NCBI GenBank assembly: GCA_030692045.1
Contig: JAUYCX010000049.1
Span: forward strand, 42,643-106,642
Source of the DNA: Candidatus Omnitrophota bacterium
Lineage (GTDB): Bacteria > Omnitrophota > Gorgyraeia > JAUYCX01
Length of the DNA: 64,000 nucleotides
Direction of reading: 5' to 3'
Below, piece after piece: positions 11,500 to 21,878 of the stretch. The position numbers and the translations under genes are program-made. The first letter of the stretch is position 1, and each line of letters starts with the position of its first letter. Below the pieces are notes generated by a model. It was given only the letters and a program-made list of their open reading frames with translations. It was not told the DNA's origin and made no database searches.

Positions 11500-13272
11500 A
11501 TGCTATTGAAAGATTATTACCTTTTTATTAAAAAATTCATTTTTCCTGGAAGTAGGCTTTTGTTTTTTTTCACTTTTTTATTAACAATAATTTCTGGCCT
11601 TTTGTCAGGTATCGGTTTAGGTTTGTATATTCCTGTTATCAACTATTTCATTGGAGATAATAAAAGCTCAAATTTTTTTAGTTCTCTGAGTAATAGAATT
11701 ATTAAATTATTTCATATACCTAATAATTTTGTGTCACTTATCGTCGTTGCAACAGTAACAATAATACTTGGTGCGCTGATTACATATTTGACAATGCTTT
11801 GTTCAGGTTATCTTAGCGTTAAAGGTTATCGTTCCGTAAAGATGCGCCTAATAGATGATTTACTGGATAGGCCTTACCAGTATTTTATACGTCAAAGAGT
11901 TGGGAAAATTGTTTCAATAATTATTGATCAGGCAACCCTTGCTTCAAATACGACAGAAAATATTTTTCGTTGTCTAACTAGCCTGTTTTTAGGATTAGTT
12001 TATTTTATCTCTCTTTTAGTAATATCTTTCTATCTTACTCTTGCAATGTTTATTTTTGGCGGCTTTATGCTATTTCTGAACCAGTTTTTTTGTAGAAAAC
12101 AAGAGAAACTATCTTTCGCGTTACTAGATATTAAACATCAGCAATCTAATTTATTCACTGAATCAATCATAGGAATTAAAACTATCAAAAGTATGGGGTT
12201 AGAAATTTTTAGAAAGAAAGAAATAAAATCGTCGTTAGACTGCGAGAAGAAAACGATATTTAATAAGCATAATCTTACTCACTTGCAGCCTTTACTAGCT
12301 AAGACTTTGACTACTCTTTTTGCCAGCGTAGCTATTTGGTTGGGCTTGAGAGTTTTTGCGTTTCCAGCCGCAGTCGTTATTATCTTCTTAATGCTAGCCA
12401 CAAGATTGGGAAGCTCTCTACAAGAAATCAATTATGGATGGATGGAATTGTCTCAAAATATGCCTAATATTCGAGTCGTAATGCAATATATCAACTGGGA
12501 TGAGTCTGATAAAAAGTTCAGGAGTCACAAGATGTTGTTTGATTTTAGAGAATCTATCGAATTGAGGAATGTATCTTTTTCTTATACCGGACATCAAGAT
12601 GTGCTTCAAGATATAAACATGCGTATTTTAAGAAAGCAATTTATAGCCCTTGTGGGACCTTCAGGCGAAGGAAAGACAACTCTTTTAGATTTGATTATTG
12701 GTTTATATCAACCGACCAAGGGCAGTATTTTATATGATGGCCTACTTTTATTTAATTATTCGCAGGAAAATTGGTGTAAGAAAATTGGAGTAGTTGCACA
12801 GGATATATTCCTTTTTAATGACACGATTGCCAAAAACATTTCTTACGGTGACCAACATCCTGATTTTAAACATATTGAAGAATCTGCAAGAATTGCCTTT
12901 ATTCATGATTTTATCACGGGACTCAAGGATGGTTATGATACTTTTATTGGAGATAGAGGAATAATGCTTTCAGGTGGGCAAAGACAGCGAGTAGCATTAG
13001 CCAGAGCACTGTATCATCAGCCAAAATTATTAATCTTGGATGAGGCAACTAGCAGCTTAGATTCGGAATCAGAAAGATGTATTCAGCAAGCGCTGGAGCG
13101 CATGTATGGCAGCTTAACTATTATTGCGGTTGCACACCGCCTATCCACAATTAAAAATGCAGATGTAATATATTATATTGACAACGGAGTTATCAAGGAA
13201 AAAGGCACACACAATGAATTGATCGCCAGCGATAGTTATTACAGGAAACTATCTCTGATGCAGACTACATGA
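11500..13272 (+). CDS. MsbA-like ABC transporter, fused permease/ATPase
   Basis: N-terminal TM domain; GPSGEGKTTLLDLI Walker A, LSGGQRQRVALARAL, LLILDEATSSLD. Confidence 0.92.
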   Translation: MLLKDYYLFIKKFIFPGSRLLFFFTFLLTIISGLLSGIGLGLYIPVINYFIGDNKSSNFFSSLSNRIIKLFHIPNNFVSLIVVATVTIILGALITYLTMLCSGYLSVKGYRSVKMRLIDDLLDRPYQYFIRQRVGKIVSIIIDQATLASNTTENIFRCLTSLFLGLVYFISLLVISFYLTLAMFIFGGFMLFLNQFFCRKQEKLSFALLDIKHQQSNLFTESIIGIKTIKSMGLEIFRKKEIKSSLDCEKKTIFNKHNLTHLQPLLAKTLTTLFASVAIWLGLRVFAFPAAVVIIFLMLATRLGSSLQEINYGWMELSQNMPNIRVVMQYINWDESDKKFRSHKMLFDFRESIELRNVSFSYTGHQDVLQDINMRILRKQFIALVGPSGEGKTTLLDLIIGLYQPTKGSILYDGLLLFNYSQENWCKKIGVVAQDIFLFNDTIAKNISYGDQHPDFKHIEESARIAFIHDFITGLKDGYDTFIGDRGIMLSGGQRQRVALARALYHQPKLLILDEATSSLDSESERCIQQALERMYGSLTIIAVAHRLSTIKNADVIYYIDNGVIKEKGTHNELIASDSYYRKLSLMQTT

Positions 13273-13321
13273 AGATATATTCCGACTTTATAAGAAGACA
13301 ATAAACTAGAGGATAATTTTT

Positions 13322-14662
13322 ATGCAAAGCTCTCAAATTTATAATAAAAATTTAAGAAAAGAAATTCTTAAAAAAGTGGCGGATTTTTATTCACATACCT
13401 ATAAAATGAAAGAGAAGTTTGTTCCCAAAAAGACCAAGATTCATTACGCGGGTAGGGTATTTGATGAGAAGGAGTTAGTAAACTTAGTAGATTCTTCTTT
13501 GGAATTCTGGCTCACCCACGGAAGATATTCATATCAGTTTGAAAGAGATTTCGCTAAGTTCTTAGGAGTGAAACATTGTGCTTTTGTAAATTCTGGTTCT
13601 TCTGCAAATTTAATTGCTTTTATGGTTTTAACCTCTGATGAATTAGGAGAGAGAAAAATAGAAAGAGGCGATGAGATTATTACGGTTTCCGCTGGATTTC
13701 CTACAACTGTGGCTCCGATTATTCAATATGGAGCTGTGCCTGTTTTTCTGGATATCACTCTTGATACTTACAATATTGATGTAAAACAACTTAAAAAAGC
13801 CCTTAGTCGTCGAACTAAGGCAGTGATGCTTGCTCATACATTAGGTAATCCATTTGATATAGACGCAGTTAAAGATTTCTGTAATAAATATGGTTTATGG
13901 TTAATAGAAGATAATTGCGATGCCCTTGGTTCAAAGTACCGAGGTAGATATACGGGGACTTTTGGCGATATTGCCACGAGTAGTTTTTTCCCCGCGCACC
14001 ATATAACTACAGGTGAGGGCGGGGCAGTTTATACCAGTAATGACCTACTATACAAAATCATAATTTCTTTAAGAGATTGGGGAAGGGATTGTTGTTGTCT
14101 TCCCGGGACAGATAATACTTGCAGTAAAAGGTTTAGTCATCAATTGGGAGAATTGCCGTTAGGTTACGACCACAAATATATTTTTTCACATCTTGGTTAT
14201 AACTTAAAGGCTACAGATATGCAAGCGGCAATTGGTTGTGCTCAACTTGAAAAATTACCTTTTTTCATTAAGAAACGAAGAGAAAATTTCGATGTATTGT
14301 ATGAGGGTTTAAAAGGAGCTAAGAAATATCTTTTATTTCCGAGAGCAACAGCTAAGAGTAATCCTTGCTGGTTTGGTTTTATTTTGACAGTTAGAGAAAA
14401 TTCTAATTTATCCCGAGACGACATAGTAAGAAACTTGGAAGAAAATAATATTCAAGCTCGCTTTTTATTTTCCGGGAATCTAATTAAGCACCCCTGTTTT
14501 AATGCAATGCGCAAGAGTCGCAGAGGCTATCGTGTTGTGGGAGAGTTAAAAAATACAGATTATGTAATGAGGAATACCTTTTGGGTTGGGGTATATCCTG
14601 GTATGTCAAAAATTATGCTTAATTTTATTGTGAAGACAATTCAGGATTTATTTAAAAAATAA
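13322..14662 (+). CDS. rfbH: RfbH/DdhC-type CDP-4-keto-6-deoxyhexose 3-dehydrase (DegT fold)
   Basis: SSFFPAHHITTGEGGAV (His at the PLP-lysine position, hallmark of E1), DCCCLPGTDNTCSKRF (Fe-S region), YDHKYIFSHLGYNLKATDMQAAIG. Confidence 0.88.
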   Translation: MQSSQIYNKNLRKEILKKVADFYSHTYKMKEKFVPKKTKIHYAGRVFDEKELVNLVDSSLEFWLTHGRYSYQFERDFAKFLGVKHCAFVNSGSSANLIAFMVLTSDELGERKIERGDEIITVSAGFPTTVAPIIQYGAVPVFLDITLDTYNIDVKQLKKALSRRTKAVMLAHTLGNPFDIDAVKDFCNKYGLWLIEDNCDALGSKYRGRYTGTFGDIATSSFFPAHHITTGEGGAVYTSNDLLYKIIISLRDWGRDCCCLPGTDNTCSKRFSHQLGELPLGYDHKYIFSHLGYNLKATDMQAAIGCAQLEKLPFFIKKRRENFDVLYEGLKGAKKYLLFPRATAKSNPCWFGFILTVRENSNLSRDDIVRNLEENNIQARFLFSGNLIKHPCFNAMRKSRRGYRVVGELKNTDYVMRNTFWVGVYPGMSKIMLNFIVKTIQDLFKK

Positions 14663-14673
14663 GGAATTTATCA

Positions 14674-15588
14674 ATGAGAGTGTTAGTTACTGGAGCAAAT
14701 GGATTTATCGGTTCTCATCTTATCAGGTATTTAGTAGGGTTAAATAAATATGATATTTTCGCCCTTGTTAGAAAGAAAGCGAATATAAATTTATTAAGTT
14801 TAATAAATGATAAAATTAATATTTTAAGAATTGAGCAGAATTTTAAGAGTATAGACAAGGCTTTTAGTAGAGCAAAGCCAGATGTAGTTATCCACTTGGC
14901 AGCAAAAACATTTGTAGGCCATAAACCCGAAGATATAAAACCACTGATTTCTTCTAATATTTTATTTTCCTCTCTTTTAGTGGAAGCAATGATTAAAAAT
15001 GGAGTTAAATGCTTGGTTAATACTGGCACTTTTTGGGAATATACAAGTGGTAAAAGTGATTATTCGCCATTTAATTTATATGCGGCTACTAAGATTGCTT
15101 TTGAGAATTTCCTGAAGTATTACGCTGTTGCTAAAGACATGCGTTGTGTTACATTAAAGCTTTACGGTGTTTACGGTCCAAATGATCCTCGCACAAAGAT
15201 TTTCTCTTATTTTAAGAAAAGTTTAAGTCCAGAAAAACCTGTTTTGTTTTCACCGGGAAAACAGAGGCTCGATCTAGTATATATTGATGATGTTGTAGAC
15301 GCATATGAGAAGGCCGCCAGGTATGTTTATAAAAAGAAAGATTCGATTTATGAATATTTTTTCATTGGTTCTGGGAAAGGAGTGGCACTGCGTCGTATCG
15401 CCAGTATTTATGAGAAATGTGTGGGTAGGCCTTTGAATATCGAGTGGGGTGGTTTACCATACCGTAATAGAGAAATTATATACAGTCATGCCGATATTAG
15501 GCTAGCGAAGAAAAAAATAAATTGGAGTCCTAAGTTTGATTTAAGAAAAGGAATATCTAAGATGCTTGAGGTAGAAGAAAGAGGTTAG
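14674..15588 (+). CDS. NAD(P)-dependent sugar epimerase/reductase (SDR; possibly RfbJ-like)
   Basis: VTGANGFIGSHLIRYL, NTGTFWEY, NLYAATKIAFE, LDLVYIDDVVDAY. Confidence 0.82.
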   Translation: MRVLVTGANGFIGSHLIRYLVGLNKYDIFALVRKKANINLLSLINDKINILRIEQNFKSIDKAFSRAKPDVVIHLAAKTFVGHKPEDIKPLISSNILFSSLLVEAMIKNGVKCLVNTGTFWEYTSGKSDYSPFNLYAATKIAFENFLKYYAVAKDMRCVTLKLYGVYGPNDPRTKIFSYFKKSLSPEKPVLFSPGKQRLDLVYIDDVVDAYEKAARYVYKKKDSIYEYFFIGSGKGVALRRIASIYEKCVGRPLNIEWGGLPYRNREIIYSHADIRLAKKKINWSPKFDLRKGISKMLEVEERG

Positions 15589-15590
15589 TT

Positions 15591-16538
15591 ATGAAAAAAA
15601 TTTCAGTGTTAGTACCGGTATTTAATGAAGAGGAAAATGTTGTCAATACCTATAATGCGCTTAAGCAACTTCTCGAAGATGTTAAATCTAGGTATGACCA
15701 CGAAATAATTTTTACGGATAACCACAGCACGGATAAGACCTTTACTCTCTTACAAACTTTAGCCCATACTGATAAAAGGTTAAAGGCTGTTAGTTTTTCA
15801 AAGAATTTTGGATATCAAAGGTCAATTTATACAGCTTACCTGTTGTCTTCGGGAGATGCTGTTATTCAAATTGATTGCGATTTACAGGATCCTCCGTCCA
15901 TGATTACAGAGTTTATAAAAAAATGGGAAGAGGGATATGCTGTTGTATATGGAATTAGGAAGTGTCGTAGAGAATTCTGGTTGATGAATATTATAAGGAA
16001 GTTATTCTATAGGTTAATTGCTTTTTTGTCTGAAGATAACCTGCCTTATGACGCTGGTGATTTTAGGTTAGTAGATAAGAAAATTGTGGATGAATTAAGA
16101 AAGATTAATGATTGTTCACCATACATTCGTGGTCTAATTGCCTCTTTTGGTTTTGAACAGATAGGCATTCCCTACGAACGCGCGAAAAGAAAGAAAGGAA
16201 AAAGTAAATTTAAGTTTATAGAACTTTTAGAATTAGCAATGGATGGCATAGCAAACCATTCCATCATTCCTTTACGCTTAGCCACATATTTTGGCTTATG
16301 CACATTTATTTCTGCTTTTTCTTTATTATTGCTATCGGTTATTGGCAGAGTATTTTTTACTCAGTATTTCCCAAGAGGGTTTGCTACGACAACTGTTCTT
16401 ATTTTATTCTCCTTAGGGTTAAATGCCTTTTTCTTAGGAATCATTGGTGAATACATTGGCAGGATGTATAAACAGGTTAAAAGCCATCCCATCGCAATAA
16501 TAGATAAAATGATAAATTTTGAATTTGGTAATAAATGA
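15591..16538 (+). CDS. GT2 family polyprenyl-phosphate glycosyltransferase (GtrB/DPM1-like) with C-terminal TM helices
   Basis: ISVLVPVFNEEENV, QIDCDLQDPPSMI, YDAGDFRLVDKKIVD, two C-terminal hydrophobic segments. Confidence 0.88.
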   Translation: MKKISVLVPVFNEEENVVNTYNALKQLLEDVKSRYDHEIIFTDNHSTDKTFTLLQTLAHTDKRLKAVSFSKNFGYQRSIYTAYLLSSGDAVIQIDCDLQDPPSMITEFIKKWEEGYAVVYGIRKCRREFWLMNIIRKLFYRLIAFLSEDNLPYDAGDFRLVDKKIVDELRKINDCSPYIRGLIASFGFEQIGIPYERAKRKKGKSKFKFIELLELAMDGIANHSIIPLRLATYFGLCTFISAFSLLLLSVIGRVFFTQYFPRGFATTTVLILFSLGLNAFFLGIIGEYIGRMYKQVKSHPIAIIDKMINFEFGNK

Positions 16539-17965
16539 ATAAAAATATACTTTTTATCATTCCAGACGAGCGTAAGGTTTATGAGGATGCAAGCGAGAAA
16601 GTTGGTGCTTTCCATCTTCCGTCTCTTGCTTTTGCTATATTGGGTGCCATAGCTAAGAAAAATGGTTTTAATCCAATAGTTCTGGATTTAAGCATTTCTA
16701 ACTCTCCATATGAAGAATTAGAACAGAGATTGCTTATTTATCTTCCAGATTATGTGGGAATAACTTGCACAAGCGCTTTGTATTACGAAGCTATCAGAGT
16801 TGCAAAAATTGTAAAACAGAAATTGCCTTCTTCAAAAATTTTGATCGGTGGGACACATGTCAGCTCAACTGTTGAAGAAACCTTAGAAAAAGATATTTTC
16901 GATTATGTTTTTATTGGAGAAGCAGAAATTTCCTTTGATAAATTTTTAAAAGGAGTTAATCCGGAAAATATCGATGGCATTGCTTTTAAGACGAGGGATG
17001 GAAATATACGTAAATTACAAAACCCTTCTTATCTTAGAAACTTAGACGATTTCCCCTTTCCCGACTATGGTATATACAACTTAGAAAGATATCATTTTTC
17101 AAGATTATATTGTAGAAATTGCCCTGCAGTCTGGATTGAGACTAGTCGAGGCTGTCCTTTTAATTGCCAAATTTGTAACAAAGTAGTTCATGGGCAGACC
17201 TTTAGACCAAAGTCTGTTGAACGAGTGGTTTCAGAGATGGAATTTCTTCTAAAGCAAGGAATAAAAGAATTCCATCTTGCCGATGATGGATTTACTTCAG
17301 ATATGAAAAGAGCAGAAGAAATCTGTGACAGAATAATTGAAAGAAGGCTTTGTTTTACTTGGTCTTGCACAAATGGCATCAGGGCTGATAGGGTAAGTCA
17401 AAATCTTTTAAAAAAAATGAAAAAAGCTGGTTGTTATCGAATTTCTATGGGTATTGAGAGTGGCAATCAGGATATTTTGAATAATCTTGGGAAAAGAATT
17501 TCCCTTGAGCAAGTCGAAAATGCTGTAAGAATTGCAAAAAAGGCAGGAATGGAGATTCTGGGATTTTTTATGTTTGGCTTTGAAAATGAAACCGAAACGA
17601 CAATGCTAGATACTATTAATTTTGCTAAAAGGCTTCCCTTAGACTTGGCTAAGGTAAGCCCAATTATACCCTTTCCAGGTTCTCCATTATTTACAAAATA
17701 TAAAGCACTTGATTTAATTTATCCGACACAAGATTACAGATATTTTAATTTTTATATGCAACCCAGACTTGTTTATAGACATCCATCCATTGAATGGAAA
17801 ATAATAGAGAGATATCAAAGAAAGTTTTACAGAAGTTTTTATTTTAATCCAAGGTATGTTCTAAATAGGTTAATGCACTCTTTTAAAATTGGTACCTTAT
17901 TCTTTGATCTGAAACTTTTATTAAGAATGGGATGGTTTAAAAGCATGGAAGGAAAGGGGAGATGA
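16535..17965 (+). CDS. B12-binding-domain radical SAM protein
   Basis: ILIGGTHVSSTVEETL (B12-binding-like), TSRGCPFNCQICNKV (CxxxCxxC), PFPGSPLF. Confidence 0.88.
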   Translation: MNKNILFIIPDERKVYEDASEKVGAFHLPSLAFAILGAIAKKNGFNPIVLDLSISNSPYEELEQRLLIYLPDYVGITCTSALYYEAIRVAKIVKQKLPSSKILIGGTHVSSTVEETLEKDIFDYVFIGEAEISFDKFLKGVNPENIDGIAFKTRDGNIRKLQNPSYLRNLDDFPFPDYGIYNLERYHFSRLYCRNCPAVWIETSRGCPFNCQICNKVVHGQTFRPKSVERVVSEMEFLLKQGIKEFHLADDGFTSDMKRAEEICDRIIERRLCFTWSCTNGIRADRVSQNLLKKMKKAGCYRISMGIESGNQDILNNLGKRISLEQVENAVRIAKKAGMEILGFFMFGFENETETTMLDTINFAKRLPLDLAKVSPIIPFPGSPLFTKYKALDLIYPTQDYRYFNFYMQPRLVYRHPSIEWKIIERYQRKFYRSFYFNPRYVLNRLMHSFKIGTLFFDLKLLLRMGWFKSMEGKGR

Positions 17966-19008
17966 AAAAATATTTACCTATTTTTGTAGCGATATTTTTT
18001 AGTATTCTTGCTTTATATTTTAGAATTGAAAGGCTAGCGTATCATAGTTTTAATGTCGATGAGCTTATGCAATTGTTTATAATAAACCGGCCTTTTTTAG
18101 ATTTTTTAAAAATGCTTACTACGAATGAATTCTGTTCTTTTTTAAGCGGAGATTATTATTTAATCTACCCCTTCTTTAAGGTTTTTCAATATAACAAATG
18201 GGGTTTAGCCGTTCCTCATATCATTGCCACGATTTTGGGTTTTTATCTGCTGTATCTTATCTGCAGGCTATATTATAAGACTATATGGGGTTATATTATC
18301 ACTTTTGCTATTGTCTGTTTTAATGCTACATTAATCCTGCATGCTACTGAGATAAGGACATATGCAGTTTTACCGACATTGGCATTAGCCGCATTTTATT
18401 TCTCTCAATTACTTATAGCACAACCCTTTATTAATCTTAAAAAGAAATGGCTGATAGGCGCTTTTTTTGTGCTAATAATATGGTTCCATGTGTATGGAAT
18501 ATTGATTCTGCTTCTGTCATTTATTTATTCTTTATTAACAAAACTGCATACCAAATTTTTCAAAGACACCTTTAAGAGCAATATTAAATTTATGTCTGTA
18601 GTTTTAAGTGTTGCTATGCCTTTATGGCTTTATAGCATATTTGGGTCGCACTTTTCATATCAAGGTTTGCGCTCCGAAATAATGTTTGCACATATACCCA
18701 ATCCACTTGTTGACATAATAGCTTTTTTTAAAGCAATATTTGGCAATCTTATGGGATATAAGAAATTATACCCGCTGTTTCTTGGCATAATAATTCCCTT
18801 AATCATCCCTTATAAAGACAGATATAAGCATATAGCACTTTTGCTTATTATGGTATTTCTTCCGATAATTCTAATACTTTTATCAGATTTAAGAACACAA
18901 TATTATTTTTTGCAAAAGCAGTTTATTTGGACTATGCCTTTTTTTGCCTTATTCATAGGGTTAGCCTGGGAGTCGTTTTTGGTTTATATTTACGAAAGAT
19001 TTAAATAA
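17962..19008 (+). CDS. GT39/ArnT-like polytopic glycosyltransferase, short
   Basis: Multiple TM segments; NVDELMQLFIINRPFLDFLKML resembles the first periplasmic loop of GT39 enzymes; LILHATEIRTYAVLP. Confidence 0.65.
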   Translation: MKKYLPIFVAIFFSILALYFRIERLAYHSFNVDELMQLFIINRPFLDFLKMLTTNEFCSFLSGDYYLIYPFFKVFQYNKWGLAVPHIIATILGFYLLYLICRLYYKTIWGYIITFAIVCFNATLILHATEIRTYAVLPTLALAAFYFSQLLIAQPFINLKKKWLIGAFFVLIIWFHVYGILILLLSFIYSLLTKLHTKFFKDTFKSNIKFMSVVLSVAMPLWLYSIFGSHFSYQGLRSEIMFAHIPNPLVDIIAFFKAIFGNLMGYKKLYPLFLGIIIPLIIPYKDRYKHIALLLIMVFLPIILILLSDLRTQYYFLQKQFIWTMPFFALFIGLAWESFLVYIYERFK

Positions 19009-20169
19009 ATGATACCGCTTTCAATTCCTAATATATCAGGGAAAGAGTGGGATTGCCTTAAGGAATGCTTGGATACAAACTGGGTTTCTTCGTCAGGAAG
19101 TTTTTTAGGAAAATTTGAAGAGGCTGTTTGTCAGTATGTCCATGCTAAGCATGGGGTTGTTTGCATAAATGGCACATCGTGTTTATTTATCGCTCTTAAA
19201 CTATCCGGCGTGGGTTATAGAAATGAGGTTATTGTACCAACCCTTACTTTTATTGCACCGGTTAATGTTGTCAGGTATTTGGGAGCAGAGCCGGTTTTTA
19301 TGGATTGCGATGATTATATGAATTTAGATGCAGATAAACTTGAGGAATTCTGCAGAAAGGAATGCCAGATAACAAAAAAAGGCCTAAAGAATAAAAAAAC
19401 TGGCAGGATAATAAAAGCTATAGTTCCTGTGCATATCTTTGGCAATCCTTGCAATATGTCATTAATAATGAAAATAGCAGAAAGGTGCAATTTAAAGGTT
19501 ATCGAAGATGCTACTGAGAGTTTAGGCTCGTATTATTGTGATGGAATTTATAAAGATAGATATACTGGAACAATAAGTGATTTTGGCGTTTATTCTTTTA
19601 ACGGCAATAAAATTATTACTACCGGCGGCGGCGGGATGATTATTACAGATAATAAAAAACTAGCAAAAAAAGCACGCTATTTTACTGAACAAGCAAAGGA
19701 TGACTCCGTAAGATGTATTCATAATGAAATTGGATATAATTTTCGGTTATCAAATTTACAGGCGGCATTAGGGTTTGCCCAGATTAAACAATTAGCCGCT
19801 TTTATAAAGATCAAAAAAAATAACTATGAGTTATATAAAGAAGAACTTAAGAACATTGAGGGGATAAAAATTATGGGCTATCCGTCTGGAACTATGCCAA
19901 ACTATTGGTTTTATTCTTTAATCATTGATAAAAGAAAATTTGGCTTAAGCAGCGAAGAGCTAATGATTAAATTGGCAAAAAACAATATACAGACAAGGCC
20001 TATTTGGTTTTTAAATCATTTACAAAAACCCTATCGCAATAATCAAGCTTATAAAATAGAAAAAGCAGTCTGGTTTTGGAAAAAAGTGTTAAATATTCCA
20101 TGTAGTACTAATTTAATAGTAGAGGAAGTAAAGATAGTAACACAAGCAATAAGGAGGCTAAGAAAGTAA
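19009..20169 (+). CDS. legC: DegT/DnrJ aminotransferase, LegC-like
   Basis: IPLSIPNISGKEWDCLKECLDTNWVSSSGSFLGKFE, VPTLTFIAPVNVVRYLGAEPVFMD, YSFNGNKIITTGGGGMI; inside a legionaminate-type cluster. Confidence 0.85.
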   Translation: MIPLSIPNISGKEWDCLKECLDTNWVSSSGSFLGKFEEAVCQYVHAKHGVVCINGTSCLFIALKLSGVGYRNEVIVPTLTFIAPVNVVRYLGAEPVFMDCDDYMNLDADKLEEFCRKECQITKKGLKNKKTGRIIKAIVPVHIFGNPCNMSLIMKIAERCNLKVIEDATESLGSYYCDGIYKDRYTGTISDFGVYSFNGNKIITTGGGGMIITDNKKLAKKARYFTEQAKDDSVRCIHNEIGYNFRLSNLQAALGFAQIKQLAAFIKIKKNNYELYKEELKNIEGIKIMGYPSGTMPNYWFYSLIIDKRKFGLSSEELMIKLAKNNIQTRPIWFLNHLQKPYRNNQAYKIEKAVWFWKKVLNIPCSTNLIVEEVKIVTQAIRRLRK

Positions 20170-20170
20170 G

Positions 20171-21232
20171 ATGGAGACATTAAAAAAGATCATAGTCAAT
20201 TCTGACCTAAGCATTAAGCAAGCCTTGAAACGCATGGATGAGACAGGCGAAAAGATTTTATTTGTAGCTAAAGATACAAACGTGCTTTTAGGGACAGTTA
20301 CAGATGGGGATATTAGAAGATGGATACTAAAAGGCTTCAGTTTAAGCAGGCCTATATCTAAATTGATGAACACCAATCCAGTTGTCCTTAACGAGGGTTA
20401 TTCTAAAGAAGAAGCCAAGAATTTAATGATATCAAAAGCAATAGAGTGTATTCCTATAATTGATGATGAAAGACATGTAATGTCTGCGATTTGGTGGGTG
20501 GATTTTTTTGATAAAGCAATTAAAAAGTATGAGCCAATAAATATACCAGTGGTAATTATGGCTGGGGGAGAAGGTACGAGGTTGGCTCCTTATACCAATA
20601 TTTTGCCTAAACCGCTAATGCCGATAGGAGATAAGCCTATAATCGAGCTGATAATTGATAAATTTTATGAGTTTGGTTGTAAGGATTTTTATTTATCCTT
20701 AAATTATAAAGAAAGCATCATTAAAGCTTATTTTAATGATTTGACTCGTAATTATAGCATTAATTATTTTCAGGAAGAAAAACCTTTAGGCACGGTCGGA
20801 AGCCTTCATATGCTCGAGGGAGTTATTAAGACACCTTTTTTTGTAAGCAATTGCGATATTTTAGTAAAAGCCGACTATTCAGATATTTTGGGATTTCATA
20901 AAGAAAACAAGAATAAGATAACTTTAATAGTTTCAATGAAGCATTATGTCATTCCTTACGGAACCTGCGAAATTGAAAATGGTGGTATGCTTAAGTCAAT
21001 TAAAGAAAAGCCAGAATACGACTTTTTGGTAAATACAGGTTTATATCTTATGGAATCAGATGTGTTAAAGGATATTCCTAAGAATAAATGTTATCATGCC
21101 ACTGATTTGCTAAACGATTATTTAAAAAATGATGAAAAAATTGGTGTATATCCAGTATCTGAAAAATCTTGGGTTGATTTGGGGCAGTTACAGGAATTGC
21201 AGAATACCCTTCAAAAGTTTGGAGTTAAATAA
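20171..21232 (+). CDS. ptmE: CBS-pair + NTP-transferase sugar-1-phosphate nucleotidyltransferase (PtmE-like)
   Basis: CBS: GTVTDGDIRRWILKG; NTP transferase: VVIMAGGEGTRLAPYTNILPKPLMPIGDKPIIE. Confidence 0.85.
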   Translation: METLKKIIVNSDLSIKQALKRMDETGEKILFVAKDTNVLLGTVTDGDIRRWILKGFSLSRPISKLMNTNPVVLNEGYSKEEAKNLMISKAIECIPIIDDERHVMSAIWWVDFFDKAIKKYEPINIPVVIMAGGEGTRLAPYTNILPKPLMPIGDKPIIELIIDKFYEFGCKDFYLSLNYKESIIKAYFNDLTRNYSINYFQEEKPLGTVGSLHMLEGVIKTPFFVSNCDILVKADYSDILGFHKENKNKITLIVSMKHYVIPYGTCEIENGGMLKSIKEKPEYDFLVNTGLYLMESDVLKDIPKNKCYHATDLLNDYLKNDEKIGVYPVSEKSWVDLGQLQELQNTLQKFGVK

Positions 21233-21233
21233 G

Positions 21234-21878
21234 ATGAAAAAGATTATTCTTCTTGGCGGAGGCGGGCACTGTAAGGTAGTTATAGAGGCTATATTATCTC
21301 AGAAAAAATTTAAAATTGCAGGCATTATTGATAAGAAAAAAAATATAGGAAAAAAAATTTTAGGCTTCTCCATAATCGGAGAAGACAACGATGTAGAAGA
21401 CTATTTTAAAAAGGGAGTTAAAAATTGTTTCATTGCGGTAGGAAGTATCGGCAATACAAATTTAAGGATTAATCTCTTTAACCTAGCAAAAAATTTTGGT
21501 TTTAAATTTCCTAATGTAATCCACCCAGGGGCTTTAATATCTAAATTTGCAAAAGTTGGCGAGGGTAACTATATTGCTCCCGGCGTTATAATTAATGCAG
21601 GGGTAATCATCAGAAATAATTGCATTATAAATACCGCTACAACAATTGATCACGACTGCCAAATTGGAGATTTTGTGCATATAGCTCCGGGCGTAACGAT
21701 AAGTGGTGGTGTAAAAGTAGGACAATCTACGCATATAGGTACAGGTAGTTCAGTTATTCAATCTATTAAAATTGGTAAGAATACAATTATTGGTGCGGGA
21801 AGCATGGTTACCAATGATATTGATAATAATATTATCGCATACGGAAATCCTTGTAGAAAAGTAAAAGAAAATGTCTAA
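21234..21878 (+). CDS. Sugar O/N-acetyltransferase, NeuD/LegH-like (start refined from the ORF-track start)
   Basis: MKKIILLGGGGHCKVVIEAI; left-handed beta-helix hexapeptides (GNYIAPGVIINAGVIIRNNCIINTATTIDHDCQIGDFVHIAPG). Confidence 0.88.
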   Translation: MKKIILLGGGGHCKVVIEAILSQKKFKIAGIIDKKKNIGKKILGFSIIGEDNDVEDYFKKGVKNCFIAVGSIGNTNLRINLFNLAKNFGFKFPNVIHPGALISKFAKVGEGNYIAPGVIINAGVIIRNNCIINTATTIDHDCQIGDFVHIAPGVTISGGVKVGQSTHIGTGSSVIQSIKIGKNTIIGAGSMVTNDIDNNIIAYGNPCRKVKENV

